Source: Allomyces macrogynus ATCC 38327 (lineage: Eukaryota; Blastocladiomycota; Blastocladiomycetes; Blastocladiales; Blastocladiaceae). From it: a stretch of DNA of 13,881 nt. The stretch is from assembly GCA_000151295.1 (NCBI GenBank), contig GG745361.1, positions 447,634-461,514 of the forward strand, read 5' to 3'. The position numbers and the translations under genes are program-made. Numbering within the stretch: position 1 is the first letter of the stretch; each line of letters starts with the position of its first letter. This document shows positions 1 through 9,120 of this stretch, one piece after another. The notes under the pieces were generated by a model. It worked only from the letters and a program-made list of their open reading frames with translations. It did not search any database and had not been told where the DNA came from.

Positions 1-1680
1 GCGTGAGTGCGCTGGAAGACGACGACATGTCGGGCCGACACGTCGTAATTCATCGTTCTTGGTTGACCGCGACGACCGCGGAGATCTGCTTGTTGGACAC
101 GACTCTCTCCTCCGCGCGGGGGGACCGCGCCGACTTTATGGACGCCGCGAATTACTTGCAGCTCGTCCGTCGGCGCCACCGTTCGGCACCACCTTGGCAT
201 CCGTGACCGGCTTTCGCGACCGCGACGAGCCCAACCCACGGGCCATCCTCCACTCACACTCGTCGCACCAACCGTTGGCCAGCCGGCGCCCGACACCAAT
301 GCTGAGACATGCACGGCGTCGTGCGCCTCCTCCGTACGTGCGCGTGTGTGTAAGGGCCCATCCAGGCAGAGACATACCCGCGAAAAACGCGTCGTGGGTC
401 AGGCCGAGACTAATCGTGCCGCGCTGGCGTGGAGAAAGTGGACGGATTGGATGATCCGGCCCGCTGCCGGGCGGAACCGAAACACTGGGAAATGAAAAAC
501 GAGAGAAAGACAGACAAAAGGGAAGGGTTTTCCGCTTTTGCCCGGGCGGAAGCCCAGCTTGTTTGCGCGCTTATGGAGGCTACGACGTGCTTGTCCAAGC
601 AGCGTTTCGCCTGCACAAGGGTTACGACCGGTGTTTCTGGCGGGCCGCAAAAGTCGCCGTATCTTGCCGCCCTTCAATGCAAGCACGCGCGTGCGTGTAC
701 GCCACGTAAAAGGCAAAGATGAAAAGCGCGCCGACGAAACCGCTTGATCAAAAATGAAATGACGACGGCGGCGCGCGTCTCGCGCCCCCGTATCCACGGT
801 CACGGCCTGGCGCGCGTCGCACGCGTGGATCCCCTGCTGACTATCTAGAGACGCTCTTGACGACGACGAGGACGAGGACGACGACGCCATAGTCCAAGCG
901 AGTCTCGTCGAGCGCCCGGCGAAAAGGCACGCGACACGAACGCCACGACACTGTCGGCTGACTGCCACAGTCCTGCCCCCGCCGCCGCCCCCTTCCAGAA
1001 CCATCGAAATCAGTTTTGCCAAGAAATGAGGTGGAGAACATTCACCTCCCACATGCACATCGATAGGCCTGGTTCCGGCATGAAGCGGAAGCGAACTGGG
1101 AATGGTGGCGGTCGCGACAACCTCGATCCGCTGCCATCGCACCACGCCCCCGCACGCGTCATTTTATAACATACGCGACATGCTTGTCCCGCCGAACACG
1201 GACGGTGATGTACGACTCTGTCAGCGTCAAATCAAGTGGGCACGGCTCCACCAACTATACGGACCGTTTCTTGGATTACGACGCGAGGTAATGCATGCGA
1301 CGCGTGATGCGACGACGTATTCGACGGTATCCGGGTCATTTCCGTACATTCACGCGCGCACGCCGCATCTTCCGAGTCAATTCCGGGTCCTCCTCTCCTG
1401 GCGAGCATTTTTGACGCGCGCGGCGTGGATTACAGGATCGAGAACAAAAGTCATGAAGCTGCCGGTTACGACGGACGGGTTCGGGAGTGGGAACACGGGC
1501 GCGTGCGCCGCCTCGTTACCCGGGGGACGTGATCAAAACGCGCGTCGAAATGAAGCGAGACGACGCGTGCGGCGCACGACCGACAATATTGGCCTGTGCA
1601 TGGGCGTGCCGGATCTGAAGTTGACCCGGGGGCCACCCTTGGCATCATCCAAACCCTGGAAATGGATGTGGAGACAGCAT
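1..1680. other. GC-rich stretch with no recognised gene
   Basis: I find no reading frame here that resembles a known family. The longest one (minus strand, about 1145 to 399) is rich in Arg, Ser and Gly and includes a Ser run that is only the complement of a GAC/GAG repeat near 860-890, so it is probably chance in GC-rich DNA. A short plus-strand frame runs from the window edge to a stop at about 206 and could be the last exon of a gene starting outside the window; bases 3-8 also match a splice donor (GTGAGT). Neither idea is strong. CpG density is high, as in the rest of the normal sequence. Confidence 0.5.
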
Positions 1681-1735
1681 CAAAATTTTGCACGACGAGG
1701 ATCGGCCATGCCGCGCGATTGAGCGGTGCCTGGTC

Positions 1736-2360
1736 GGCCTGGTCGCTTGTGTTTCCCTTCACCCTCGCGCGACTCGCGACGGCGGTGCCCAGTCGATCTG
1801 ATCGTTTGTGCTCCTCTTCTCACTCTCCCGGCTCGCGATAGCGGGGCCCAATAGCGCTGGTCGTTCGTGCTTTTCTCCACCCTCGCAGCTTGCGACGGCA
1901 GCGGTCGAGTCGAGCTGGTCACTCGTATACTTCTCCACCCTCGCGCGACTCGCAACAGCGGCGCCTCGCATTGCCGGCTGTGCGTGCTCCTCCCCACCTT
2001 CGCGCGACTTGCGATGGCACTGACGGCAGCGTCCAGTTGTGTTGGGCGTTCGTGCTCCTCTCCACCCTTGCGCGGCTCGTGTCGACCGTTTACACTCTTC
2101 TCCACCTCGTGCGACGCGCGACAGCGGCACCCAATCGTGACGGTGCTTCGTGCTCCTCTCCCTCGCGCGACTCGCGACGCCGGTGCCAGATTGAGCTGGT
2201 CGCTTGTACTGCCCTCCACACTCGCGCGCTTCGCGAAGGCAGCGCCCAGTCGCGTTGGCCTTCTGCTCTCCTCTTCACCCTCGCGGGGCTCGCGACGGTC
2301 GCGCGTATCCGTTTTGGCCGGTCGTACTCCTCTCCACCCTTTCAAGTCGCGATGCCAGTG
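1736..2360. repeat. Degenerate minisatellite, about 58-60 bp unit, about 10-11 copies
   Basis: A diverged unit recurs with the core pattern CTGGTCGCTTGTGCTCCTCT, then CCACCCTCGCGCGACTCGCG, then a G/C-rich spacer ending near CCCAGT. Copies begin near 1740, 1799, 1858, 1916, 1975, 2044, 2090, 2140, 2196, 2253 and 2311. Spacing is mostly 57-60 bp, with one longer (about 68) and one shorter (about 47) interval. Spacings of 58 and 59 are not multiples of three, so no single frame keeps the same peptide across the array and the long frames on both strands through it are unlikely to be genes. It ends about 65 bp from the stop codon of the helicase gene, so it lies in or next to that gene's 3' untranslated region. 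Confidence 0.8.
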
Positions 2361-2424
2361 CTGAATGAGAACGAACATCATTTATCAACGTTGAGAGCGC
2401 CTACACTCCACCGACCCTCTCATG

Positions 2425-4556
2425 CTACTTGGTCACCGCAAACGATGCCTTCTGCTTCAACCGCTCCTGAATCGCCGTCGCCAGCTCGCGCGAGTCCTTG
2501 GTAATCAGTGACACCGCGTACCCCGGTCCCCCCGCGCGGGCCGTACGTCCAATCCGATGCAAGTACTCGATCGCCGAATCCGGGAAATCATAATTCACGA
2601 CCAGCGAGACCTTGGTCGTATCGAGCCGCGCGCGGCAATATCCGTGCACACGAGAATCGCGCTCTCCGTCTGATCAAACTCATGCCAGACACTCGCGCGT
2701 TCCTCGGCCGACTGCACGCCGACGAGCTTGAACACGTTTGGAATGCGCTTAGTCGTGGCCAAGTATGAGTGGAGCGCGTCGACCGCGGCACGGCGGTTGC
2801 AAAAGACGAGCACCGATCCGGGCAAGCCCGACTCGCGGTGCTGCTTGAGAACATCAAGGACCGCGAGATGCTGGTTCGCCTGGTACTGTTTCGGGACATC
2901 GATGAATTTCTGCCGGCACTTGGCGAGCGGCCGGTGCAGAGCCGACGTCGTGACCATGTGCAGTCCGCCTTCTGCAAACAGCACCTGCATCGAATTGTGC
3001 AGCGACTTGGGCAATGTCGCCGTGACCATGAGACACAATGCGTGCCGTGCCGGCGCCGCGTTCGCGTGGTACGCGCGCGTGCTTGGGTGCTTGTCGCCGT
3101 CGAGCGCGAGGATCGGTCGTGCCGTGGAGGCAGCACCGTGCCGCGACCGCGCCTGCGCGACTTCCTGCACGAGCTTGATCGCCTTGAGTGCCTCGGTCGA
3201 GAACCCTTGGTCAAAGATGAAGTCGGCCTCGTCAAAGATAATCAGCCGCGTTTCGGCGAGCGCGACACGGCCCTTGCCGAGAAACTCGACCAACGACCCG
3301 GGCGTCGTGAGCAGAATATCAACCGGGTCGGCGATGATGCGTTTCTGGTGCTGCAACGGCGTCGAAGTCGTCATGGCCACGACGCGCAGCCGCGCTTCGT
3401 GCGACATGACCTTGGCGACCTTACCGACTTGCCGCAGCAAGTCGTGCGACGGGACGAGAACCACGGCGCGCGGATAACCGGGGCGGCGCAGCGGGATCGG
3501 CTTCTTGGGCAGTTTCGGCATCGCCGGTGCTGGGGCCGCCGCGTCCGTCGCGGGTGCGCCGTCGCCGCCGTCCGTGACCGAGGTCGCGTCTGCCTGCGCG
3601 GCAGCGAGCTGGTCGCGCACGGCCTGCTGCTGCGTCTGCGCCTCGGCGAGCGCCGCGTTATACGCGTCCATTTGCGCGTTATACTCTGCTTCGTGCCGCC
3701 GCAACACATCGAACACGGGCGCCAAGTACGCGAGCGTCTTGCCCGACCCGGTCTCAGCCGCGACCAGCACTCCCTGCAGTGCCGACTTTTCCGTATCCGC
3801 TGGGGGCGACGCCGCCCACTGATTAACCACTACCGCGGTCCGTGCCTGGATCTCGGTCGGCTTCAGAACCGCGCTCTCGCCGGACGTGGCCTTGACGACC
3901 GACTCGGCGGCCTGCGCGACGGCCGGATCAAACCCGAGCTCCACAAACGACTTGGCGCGGACCTTGTCGGTCGGCGGCTGCAAGATCTGGTCCGTCACGT
4001 GCATCAGCTGGAACTCGGGTCCGCGGCGCCTCGGGTCGCGCAAGAGGTCGCTCGTCTCCTGTTGCAGCTGCAGCCGCTTGGCGAACATGGACTTATGGTC
4101 GAATTTCTGATCGCGGCTCAGTTTCTTGGTCAACTTGGTCCGCCACGCGCCGCGGCCCTGCCAGGGACGCGGTTCCGGCGCGTGCGGGCGCAGCGGCCTT
4201 GGGCGATCGGAAGATAGAGGGCGGTCCCCGTCAACGTCACGGCGCGGCGGGTGGGGAGCGGAATTGTTGCTGCGGTCGCCGTCGCGGCCGCGACTTGAGC
4301 CAGAGCGGTCGTCATCGCGGGACCGCGGCGCGCGGGACGTGAAATTGCTGCTGCTGCCGTTGCTACCGAGGTCGAGACGAGGGGTTTTGCTGCGTCCGCT
4401 GCTGGTCGCGAATCGGCCGTCGCGGTGCTTGGGCCGGGCGCCGCCGGCGGCAACGAGGGTGGTCGCGGTAAATTGCCGGTGCGGGGCCGGGAAGGCGCCG
4501 GCGGGCGTGAGCGATACGGGCACGCGTCGTGCGGCGAGTTGGAACCAGGTTAACAT
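2425..4556 (-). CDS. Mitochondrial DEAD-box RNA helicase (MRH4/DDX28-like), with one apparent base deletion
   Basis: ATP-dependent RNA helicase, probably acting on rRNA or other RNA in the mitochondrial matrix. From the ATG at 4556 the N-terminus (MLTWFQLAARRVPVS) is rich in Arg and Ser/Ala with no acidic residue until about 46, as in a mitochondrial presequence. Residues 50-140 are disordered and Arg/Ser/Asp-rich. Motifs in order: Q-motif region about 203-237; motif I AETGSGKT at 267-274; Ia LVPS near 367-370; Ib TTPG 417-420; II DEAD 442-445; III TAT (usually SAT) 512-514; IV VFCNRR 584-589; V CTDIAARG 637-644; VI HRIGRTARAG in the tail. The frame breaks at 2625/2626: after ARG the next residues (LDTT...) continue in another frame as though one C of GGCCTC were lost. 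Span length is 3x710+2, so one restored base gives about 710 residues. Everything beyond the break is intact, so an assembly error or a recent mutation is likelier than an old pseudogene. The mitochondrial helicase assignment is firm; the exact MRH4 or DDX28 orthology is inference. Confidence 0.9.
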
Positions 4557-5610
4557 GGTGCAATTCGGCGTGACGTGACGTTGTTGATGGTGGTGGATCC
4601 CAACGGGAGCGGTGTTGATCGCGAGGTATTGGCGCGATCATGTGCGTGCACGGGCTGGGTTGCTTTCTGTGCGTTCCTTTGTCCCGTAAAGCAATAAGAC
4701 GCAGCACACCACGGCGATGGCGGGGCTGGCTCGGCGACGATGGCGACCCCTCACAAAAAACCATCTGGTGGAGAAGGACGCCAACGTTGTGTCATCGTCC
4801 ATTGCCCAAGAAAATTCTTGATCAGACAGAGAAAAGGCAAGAACGAATGATCGAACTCTGGCCACTCCGCCCAGCAGCCATATTGCACATGATCGTGTTC
4901 ATTTTTACCTGCACCGATAGCGAAACTGCCTGTCGACTGCATCGTTCTGACGATGGTTGACTGCCACGCTCTTTTTGCCAGATCCACGCCATGATGCATG
5001 TCGAGTTGATATTTGACCGACGTCGAGCATGCAGAGTGCTCACGGATGCGCAAACGAAAGCAAGAAGCGAGACCCATATTCTTGCCTGTCGTCTGCAGCG
5101 CTGATACTTTTTCAATGCCTTTCTCGCGCTTCCTGCGTCGCTTTGTGGCATGCTCAAGTCACGACCTCACTGGCTTATTCGCGGTCGGTGGGGATGAACC
5201 ACAGGCTGCAAGCGGATGCGCAACCAAACAGAAAACTCCAAGCAAGCGCATCAGGCAAGAATGAAGGCGAGAAGCTGAACCAACGTGTAGGATTGCGACG
5301 CTGAGCACCACTATGGAATCTATGAACCCGGAAACGTTTGCACCCAACACCCGGAACCCCCGAACCCGCACCCGAAACCCAAACTTGAAGCGAACGAAAT
5401 GGACCTGAACGACAAACAACGAGAAAAGATGACCTAAGCGAAAGACTACAAGACGGTACCGGAGGTTGACCGCCACCAAGCGAAGCCACCCTCATACGAG
5501 CGTGGATGGTCACGGACCGACCTCCGCAGCAAGCAAAGAGCGAGAGAGAGGGCATGTCGAGTCGACAACAAAACAACCAGCAAACCTGAGCTCCCGACCA
5601 CAGCAACGGC
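4557..5610. other. Intergenic region between helicase start and carrier stop
   Basis: It should contain the helicase promoter and 5' untranslated region (right of 4556) and the 3' end of the carrier transcript (left of 5611). I see no recognisable gene; frames on both strands are short and low in information. The only distinct element is the G-rich motif on the minus strand at 5342-5381, listed separately. No TATA box or tRNA-like structure stands out. Confidence 0.5.
5342..5381 (-). other. Predicted G-quadruplex motif
   Basis: Read on the minus strand, six runs of three or more G occur with loops of 3-4 bases: GGG TTTC GGG TGC GGG TTC GGGGG TTCC GGG TGTT GGG. This satisfies the usual G3+N1-7 rule with spare runs. 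It lies about 230 bp past the carrier stop codon on the transcribed sense strand, so it could form in the RNA 3' region or in the DNA, and about 790 bp upstream of the helicase ATG. Confidence 0.6.
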
Positions 5611-6991
5611 TCACAGCCACCGGTTCAGCATCTCGTAGACGCCAAAGATGACCGCCGACGTCGGCGTCGACTTGACGACCGTGACCCAGCACCCGCGGTA
5701 TAGCCCGGCCCACCCTTCGGCGCGGTACAAGTTGCGCCCGACCGCCAAGAACCCGGCACGCGCCGCCTCCTTGGCCGCTCGCGTCGCCTCGGCGACCGCA
5801 TGCGCGTTCCCGGACCGTTGTGCGCGGGCCACCGCGGCCGCGGCCAACTCCTCGGCCGTCTGCTGTCGCGACTTGATCACGTCGGCTGGGAACAGAACCA
5901 CGTTGTAGGACACGCCCGCGAGCGCACCTGCCGCAAGCAGTTCCGGGACCGCGAGGTCAGCCTTGGACGACGCGCCGCGGGACCGAATAAACTGCTGAAT
6001 CGCCACTTCGTAGACACCGAACCACGCGGCCGACCCGCCGGTCTCACGCAGCATCGTGCCGACGTGGCCACGGTAGAACCCACGGACGCCGTGCGTCGCG
6101 TAGGTGTGTCGGATCACGTCGATCGGGCCACGGTAACAGATTGAAGCGAGCGCGACGGGCTTCTTTGTGATGGCCGGGGTCGACGAGTGCGTCCCATGTT
6201 GGCCAGCAGCAGCAGCGGCGACGCAAGCGGGACCGCGATCTCTGGGTGCCGATGGCTGCGTGTAGTGCCGCTTCTGCGCGGCGCCGACAGCCGCGGCGGC
6301 GGAAGACGACGACGACGACGACGACGACGACGATACCGCAGTCGAGACGGACGAACCCGGTGCCGAGCTGGTGGCCCATTTCCTGCACCTGCAGCTTGCA
6401 CTTGACGAGCTCGATCGGCGTGAGCAAGAACGACGCGACGGTACCCGCGAGCGCGCCCGCCGTGAAGAGTTGCGGCAGCGTCAGCGGCACGTCCGGGTCG
6501 GCGTCGGTGTTGGATCGGATCGCATTCTGGATGGCGTTGTAGCTGACGAAAAGCGTGGCATTTTCGAGAACGGCGCCGATGAGCGGCGAGGCAAGACCCT
6601 GGTCGTGGATTGCGCGTGAGCGGGGGGAGCGACGGCGAAAGCGAGAATCAGATAAACGAATCAGCGAACCTTGTAGAGGCCACGCACGCCCTCTTTGTGC
6701 ACAATCTTGCGGAAGCAGTCGACCGAGCCCGTGTACAATTTCGGTCGGCCAGCGTCGGACGTCATCGGCTGGCTCTGGAGCCGGACTTTCACTATACGAT
6801 CCGGCGGTAGCGAGTCAGCGAACCGTTCGCGCGTACCTCCAGAGCACACACGACGACTCCGTACCGGTGTCGGCCGGGAACTCGACAATCTTGCCGCACA
6901 CGCCCGCGATCGAGCCAAACGCGACATCGCGCAACGCTGCCCACGCCGCCGGCCGTCCGTTGAGGTCATGAGAGTCGCAACCATGGGTCAT
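5611..6991 (-). CDS. ORT1: Mitochondrial ornithine transporter (ORT1/ARG11 type, SLC25 family)
   Basis: Exchanges ornithine across the inner mitochondrial membrane, linking matrix ornithine synthesis to cytosolic arginine formation. Exons 6991-6865, 6791-6670 and 6598-5611; the joins restore frame exactly (phase 1, then phase 0). Three carrier repeats show the PX[DE]XX[KR] signature: FPADTVKVR (residues 38-46), TPIELVKCK and FPADVIKSR. GSIAGVCGKIVEFPADT, GLASPLIGAVLENATLFVSY and LLTPIELVKCKLQVQ match fungal ORT1 closely. The start ATG at 6991 precedes the first repeat by about 20 residues. Within exon 3 the frame must shift at the GGG run 6377-6375: exon length is 3x329+1, and removing one G joins ...KLQVQEM to a Ser/Ala-rich loop (about residues 158-237, with a run of 11 Ser) that leads without stops into YRGPIDVIRHTYATHG and the third repeat. 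Predicted length is 411 residues against about 300 for the family; the loop explains the excess. An unrecognised intron is the alternative, but no CTRAY branch site is seen there. Confidence 0.9.
6301..6333 (-). repeat. (TCG)9 microsatellite encoding poly-Ser in the carrier loop
   Basis: Nine TCG codons followed by TCT and TCC give 11 Ser, then four Ala. It is in frame with the third carrier repeat but not with the second, because of the apparent base insertion at 6375-6377. Confidence 0.8.
6599..6669 (-). other. Intron 2 of the ornithine carrier gene (71 nt)
   Basis: Donor GTTCGC, branch-like CTCAC about 20 nt from the acceptor, acceptor CCAG. It joins ...RGLYK to GLASPLIGAV in phase 0, as in intact ORT1 proteins. 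Confidence 0.85.
6792..6864 (-). other. Intron 1 of the ornithine carrier gene (73 nt)
   Basis: Donor GTACGG, branch-like CTGAC, acceptor TATAG. It splits the Val codon of PADTVKVR after its first base, and removing it restores the carrier signature. Confidence 0.85.
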
Positions 6992-7581
6992 ACCGAACCA
7001 CCGCTTGCCGTTGGGTTCGGGGGTCAAACGAAAAGTGCGAGTCGGGAATACGGCGCAGTACGCGCACGCGAGTCGGCGATCGGCCTGCGTCAATGCACGC
7101 AAACGAAGCGCTCGAAGACAGTCGGTTATCGTCGTTCCACCGCGGCCAGACGCGCAGCGAATCGAGTCCAGTGGAGGGCGCGCGAGGTTGGTCGCCGCAG
7201 CGGGGAGAGAGCGCCGGAATGCGGGGGACCGCACGATAATCGGGCGCCACGAGCGAGTGAGGGACAGATTGCAGCTGGTTGTTGTTGCCTCTGCGGAAGG
7301 GACGAGGGGAACCCGGGACGTCGACACGGCCGACGAGGCGACGTTGACGTGCACAATCGCAAGCAGACTGTGATCACAGCAATTCATCCATTTTACTAAC
7401 GCACGCGACAAGTGCGTGATCTGAACAGAGTTAATGTCCCTCACGTCTCCCACGATGAAACCTCGATACCAGCTTCGAACGGCCACAACGAAACGTCGCG
7501 AATCACCTGAAAAAGTAGAAATCCCAGTATGGCGAACGATGACAGACTCCACAAAGAACTTTCTTGTTCTCTCATTACACG
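6992..7581. other. Upstream region of the ornithine carrier gene
   Basis: GC- and CpG-rich to about 7510, then grading into the CpG-poor island. The carrier frame stays open upstream of its ATG for over 700 bp, but the translation has no family resemblance, so I read it as promoter and 5' untranslated region. No other gene is recognised. Confidence 0.4.
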
Positions 7582-9120
7582 ACTTCTTCCCCTCCAATTG
7601 TCCAATCACAGATGGTCCCAAGTTTTTTTGTTGCATATCTGGCAGATTGACATCTGTCCTGATTGTTCCCAATTGTTGGTGCCAGGTGTGCCTCCTCCTC
7701 CAGATCATTGAATTTCAGCCACTTCCACTGGGTCTGCTGCTTCCCACATGCAGATGCAACCACACATACAAAATTGCATTTGCTCAGATGAGTACAGTCT
7801 GCCCTCTGAATCAGCAAGGCCCTGGCAGCCATTCTTATCTTGAATGCTTATTTGGAGGGGCTGGAGGTCCTTGGCCTTGTGCCAATGAGCCACATGCGCC
7901 TCAATTAAGGCCTCACACATTGGCAAGCAATGATGGTCAACCTCCATGAAGCAGTGCAAGAGCAGCTCAGTGGGCAACTTGTCATGCTTGATGCCCTTGG
8001 CATCCCAGGCCAGGTTGAGCCAGTAGATGTTGACAATCTGCTTGCCCACATTGTGGACACACAACACAAGCAAATTGCACCCACCACACATGTTGCACCC
8101 ACAACCACAATGAGCCAACAGATCTTGTGCAACACAAGCTTCATGTCACTCTTTTCACCCATCAAGTACCACTCAACAATGTCAGGTCCTGCAGTGGCAG
8201 ACATGGTGCTGCCATGTACTGCCCCCAGTGTCATGCCAAAGTCCATGACTGGTGCACCACAGATGTGTGCATGTGACAACTGCACCACATCAGCCAGTTC
8301 CAACAGATCAAGCATACCCTCATGTGCCAGATGTGGACCAGCAGTGGTGGGGAGGCGCATGGGCATGTGTGTGATGCATGCAACACAACAATGACCTTTG
8401 ATCATGCCTTGATGTTCAGAGCAGGGCTGTGTGCACCATGGCCATGTTGGACTTGCACATGCACATGACAGGCACTGTCACAGCTGGATCACAGATTGAC
8501 ATGTCCATGATGCAGGAGTCAGCTGTGTGAGGCAATGAGGGCACTGCCATCACAGGCTCAAGCCAATGGGGCAAGGCCAAGAGCATTGTGTAGGTTAGCC
8601 ATGACATGATGAAGACAACAACAATTGCAATCTCAAATGATCAATCCAAACTCAGGCAAGCAAACATGGAACAAGAAGCATACCAAACTCCACAACATCC
8701 TTAGTGGTCAATCTGGCCTGATCCAATTGGGAGCAGTCAATGGTAGGCGCACTGACTCACACACAAGTATGACAATTGGTCAGCTGGTACTTGAGAGTGG
8801 GCGCATCATCAGACTGACTGAGGAATCAAGGACACTGAATTTTGTGCAATTGGGCGCCATGATCAGTGTGTTGGGTGGGATGCTGAGCATCTGCCAGATG
8901 AGGCCATGCACAAGCCAGACGCCAAGGTGGTCAGAGAGCAGCAGTTCTCACTACAACAGAAATGACGAGTCTGGTCAGGATCACCCATTATGGTCCAGCT
9001 TAAGGGGAGAAGGGACCATGTACCCCTGGATTAATGTGTTGACTGTGAAGTCACAGAAGAAGAAGTGGACAGGCGCACTGAGAATTGAGGTCAACTGCAA
9101 CCCAATGGAGCAGAGCCTTG
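7582..9120. other. CpG-depleted island, probably a decayed transposable element
   Basis: Only 8 CpG dinucleotides occur in 1539 bp, while TG, CA and TGCA words are abundant. The flanks reach 11 CpG per 60 bp (for example 7021-7080). Two stretches of about 450 and 390 bp (7898-8353 and 8357-8746) have none. The edges are sharp on the right (CpG returns at 9128) and graded over about 50-80 bp on the left. Medium reading frames exist: plus strand 8637-9128 (about 163 codons) and minus strand about 8118 to 7705 (about 137 codons, with a weak F-box-like LPTELLL). I recognise no transposase, reverse transcriptase or integrase, no clear terminal repeats and no target-site duplication. Inferred origin: an insertion silenced by CpG methylation and eroded by deamination. 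A transfer from a CpG-poor genome is the alternative. Confidence 0.65.

Noticed and set aside
843..1026. A plus-strand acidic frame (DDDEDEDDDAIVQASLVE, then PPPPPP) that could be a terminal exon with a UIM-like motif
   Set aside because: The spacing of the Ala and Ser residues does not match the UIM pattern, the possible branch site is too near the AG, and no partner exon was found.
399..1145. A 248-codon minus-strand frame with poly-Ser
   Set aside because: It has no family resemblance, and its Ser run is the complement of a GAC/GAG repeat; long stop-free frames are common by chance in this GC-rich DNA.
1680..2381. A 233-codon minus-strand repeat protein
   Set aside because: The frame runs through the minisatellite, whose unit spacing is often not a multiple of three, so the peptide repeat is not kept in phase.
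6240..6336. A third intron in the ornithine carrier gene (GTATCG to AG at 6241-6240)
   Set aside because: Phases can be made to fit, but there is no pyrimidine tract or CTRAY branch site, and the enclosed sequence is in frame with the downstream coding exon; a one-base error explains it better.
7660..8739. Possible terminal inverted repeats of the CpG-poor island (TGATTGTTCCCAATTG at 7660-7675 and an inverted 14/16 match at 8724-8739)
   Set aside because: A 14/16 match is about what chance gives over 1.5 kb of biased sequence, and neither copy lies at the island's edges.
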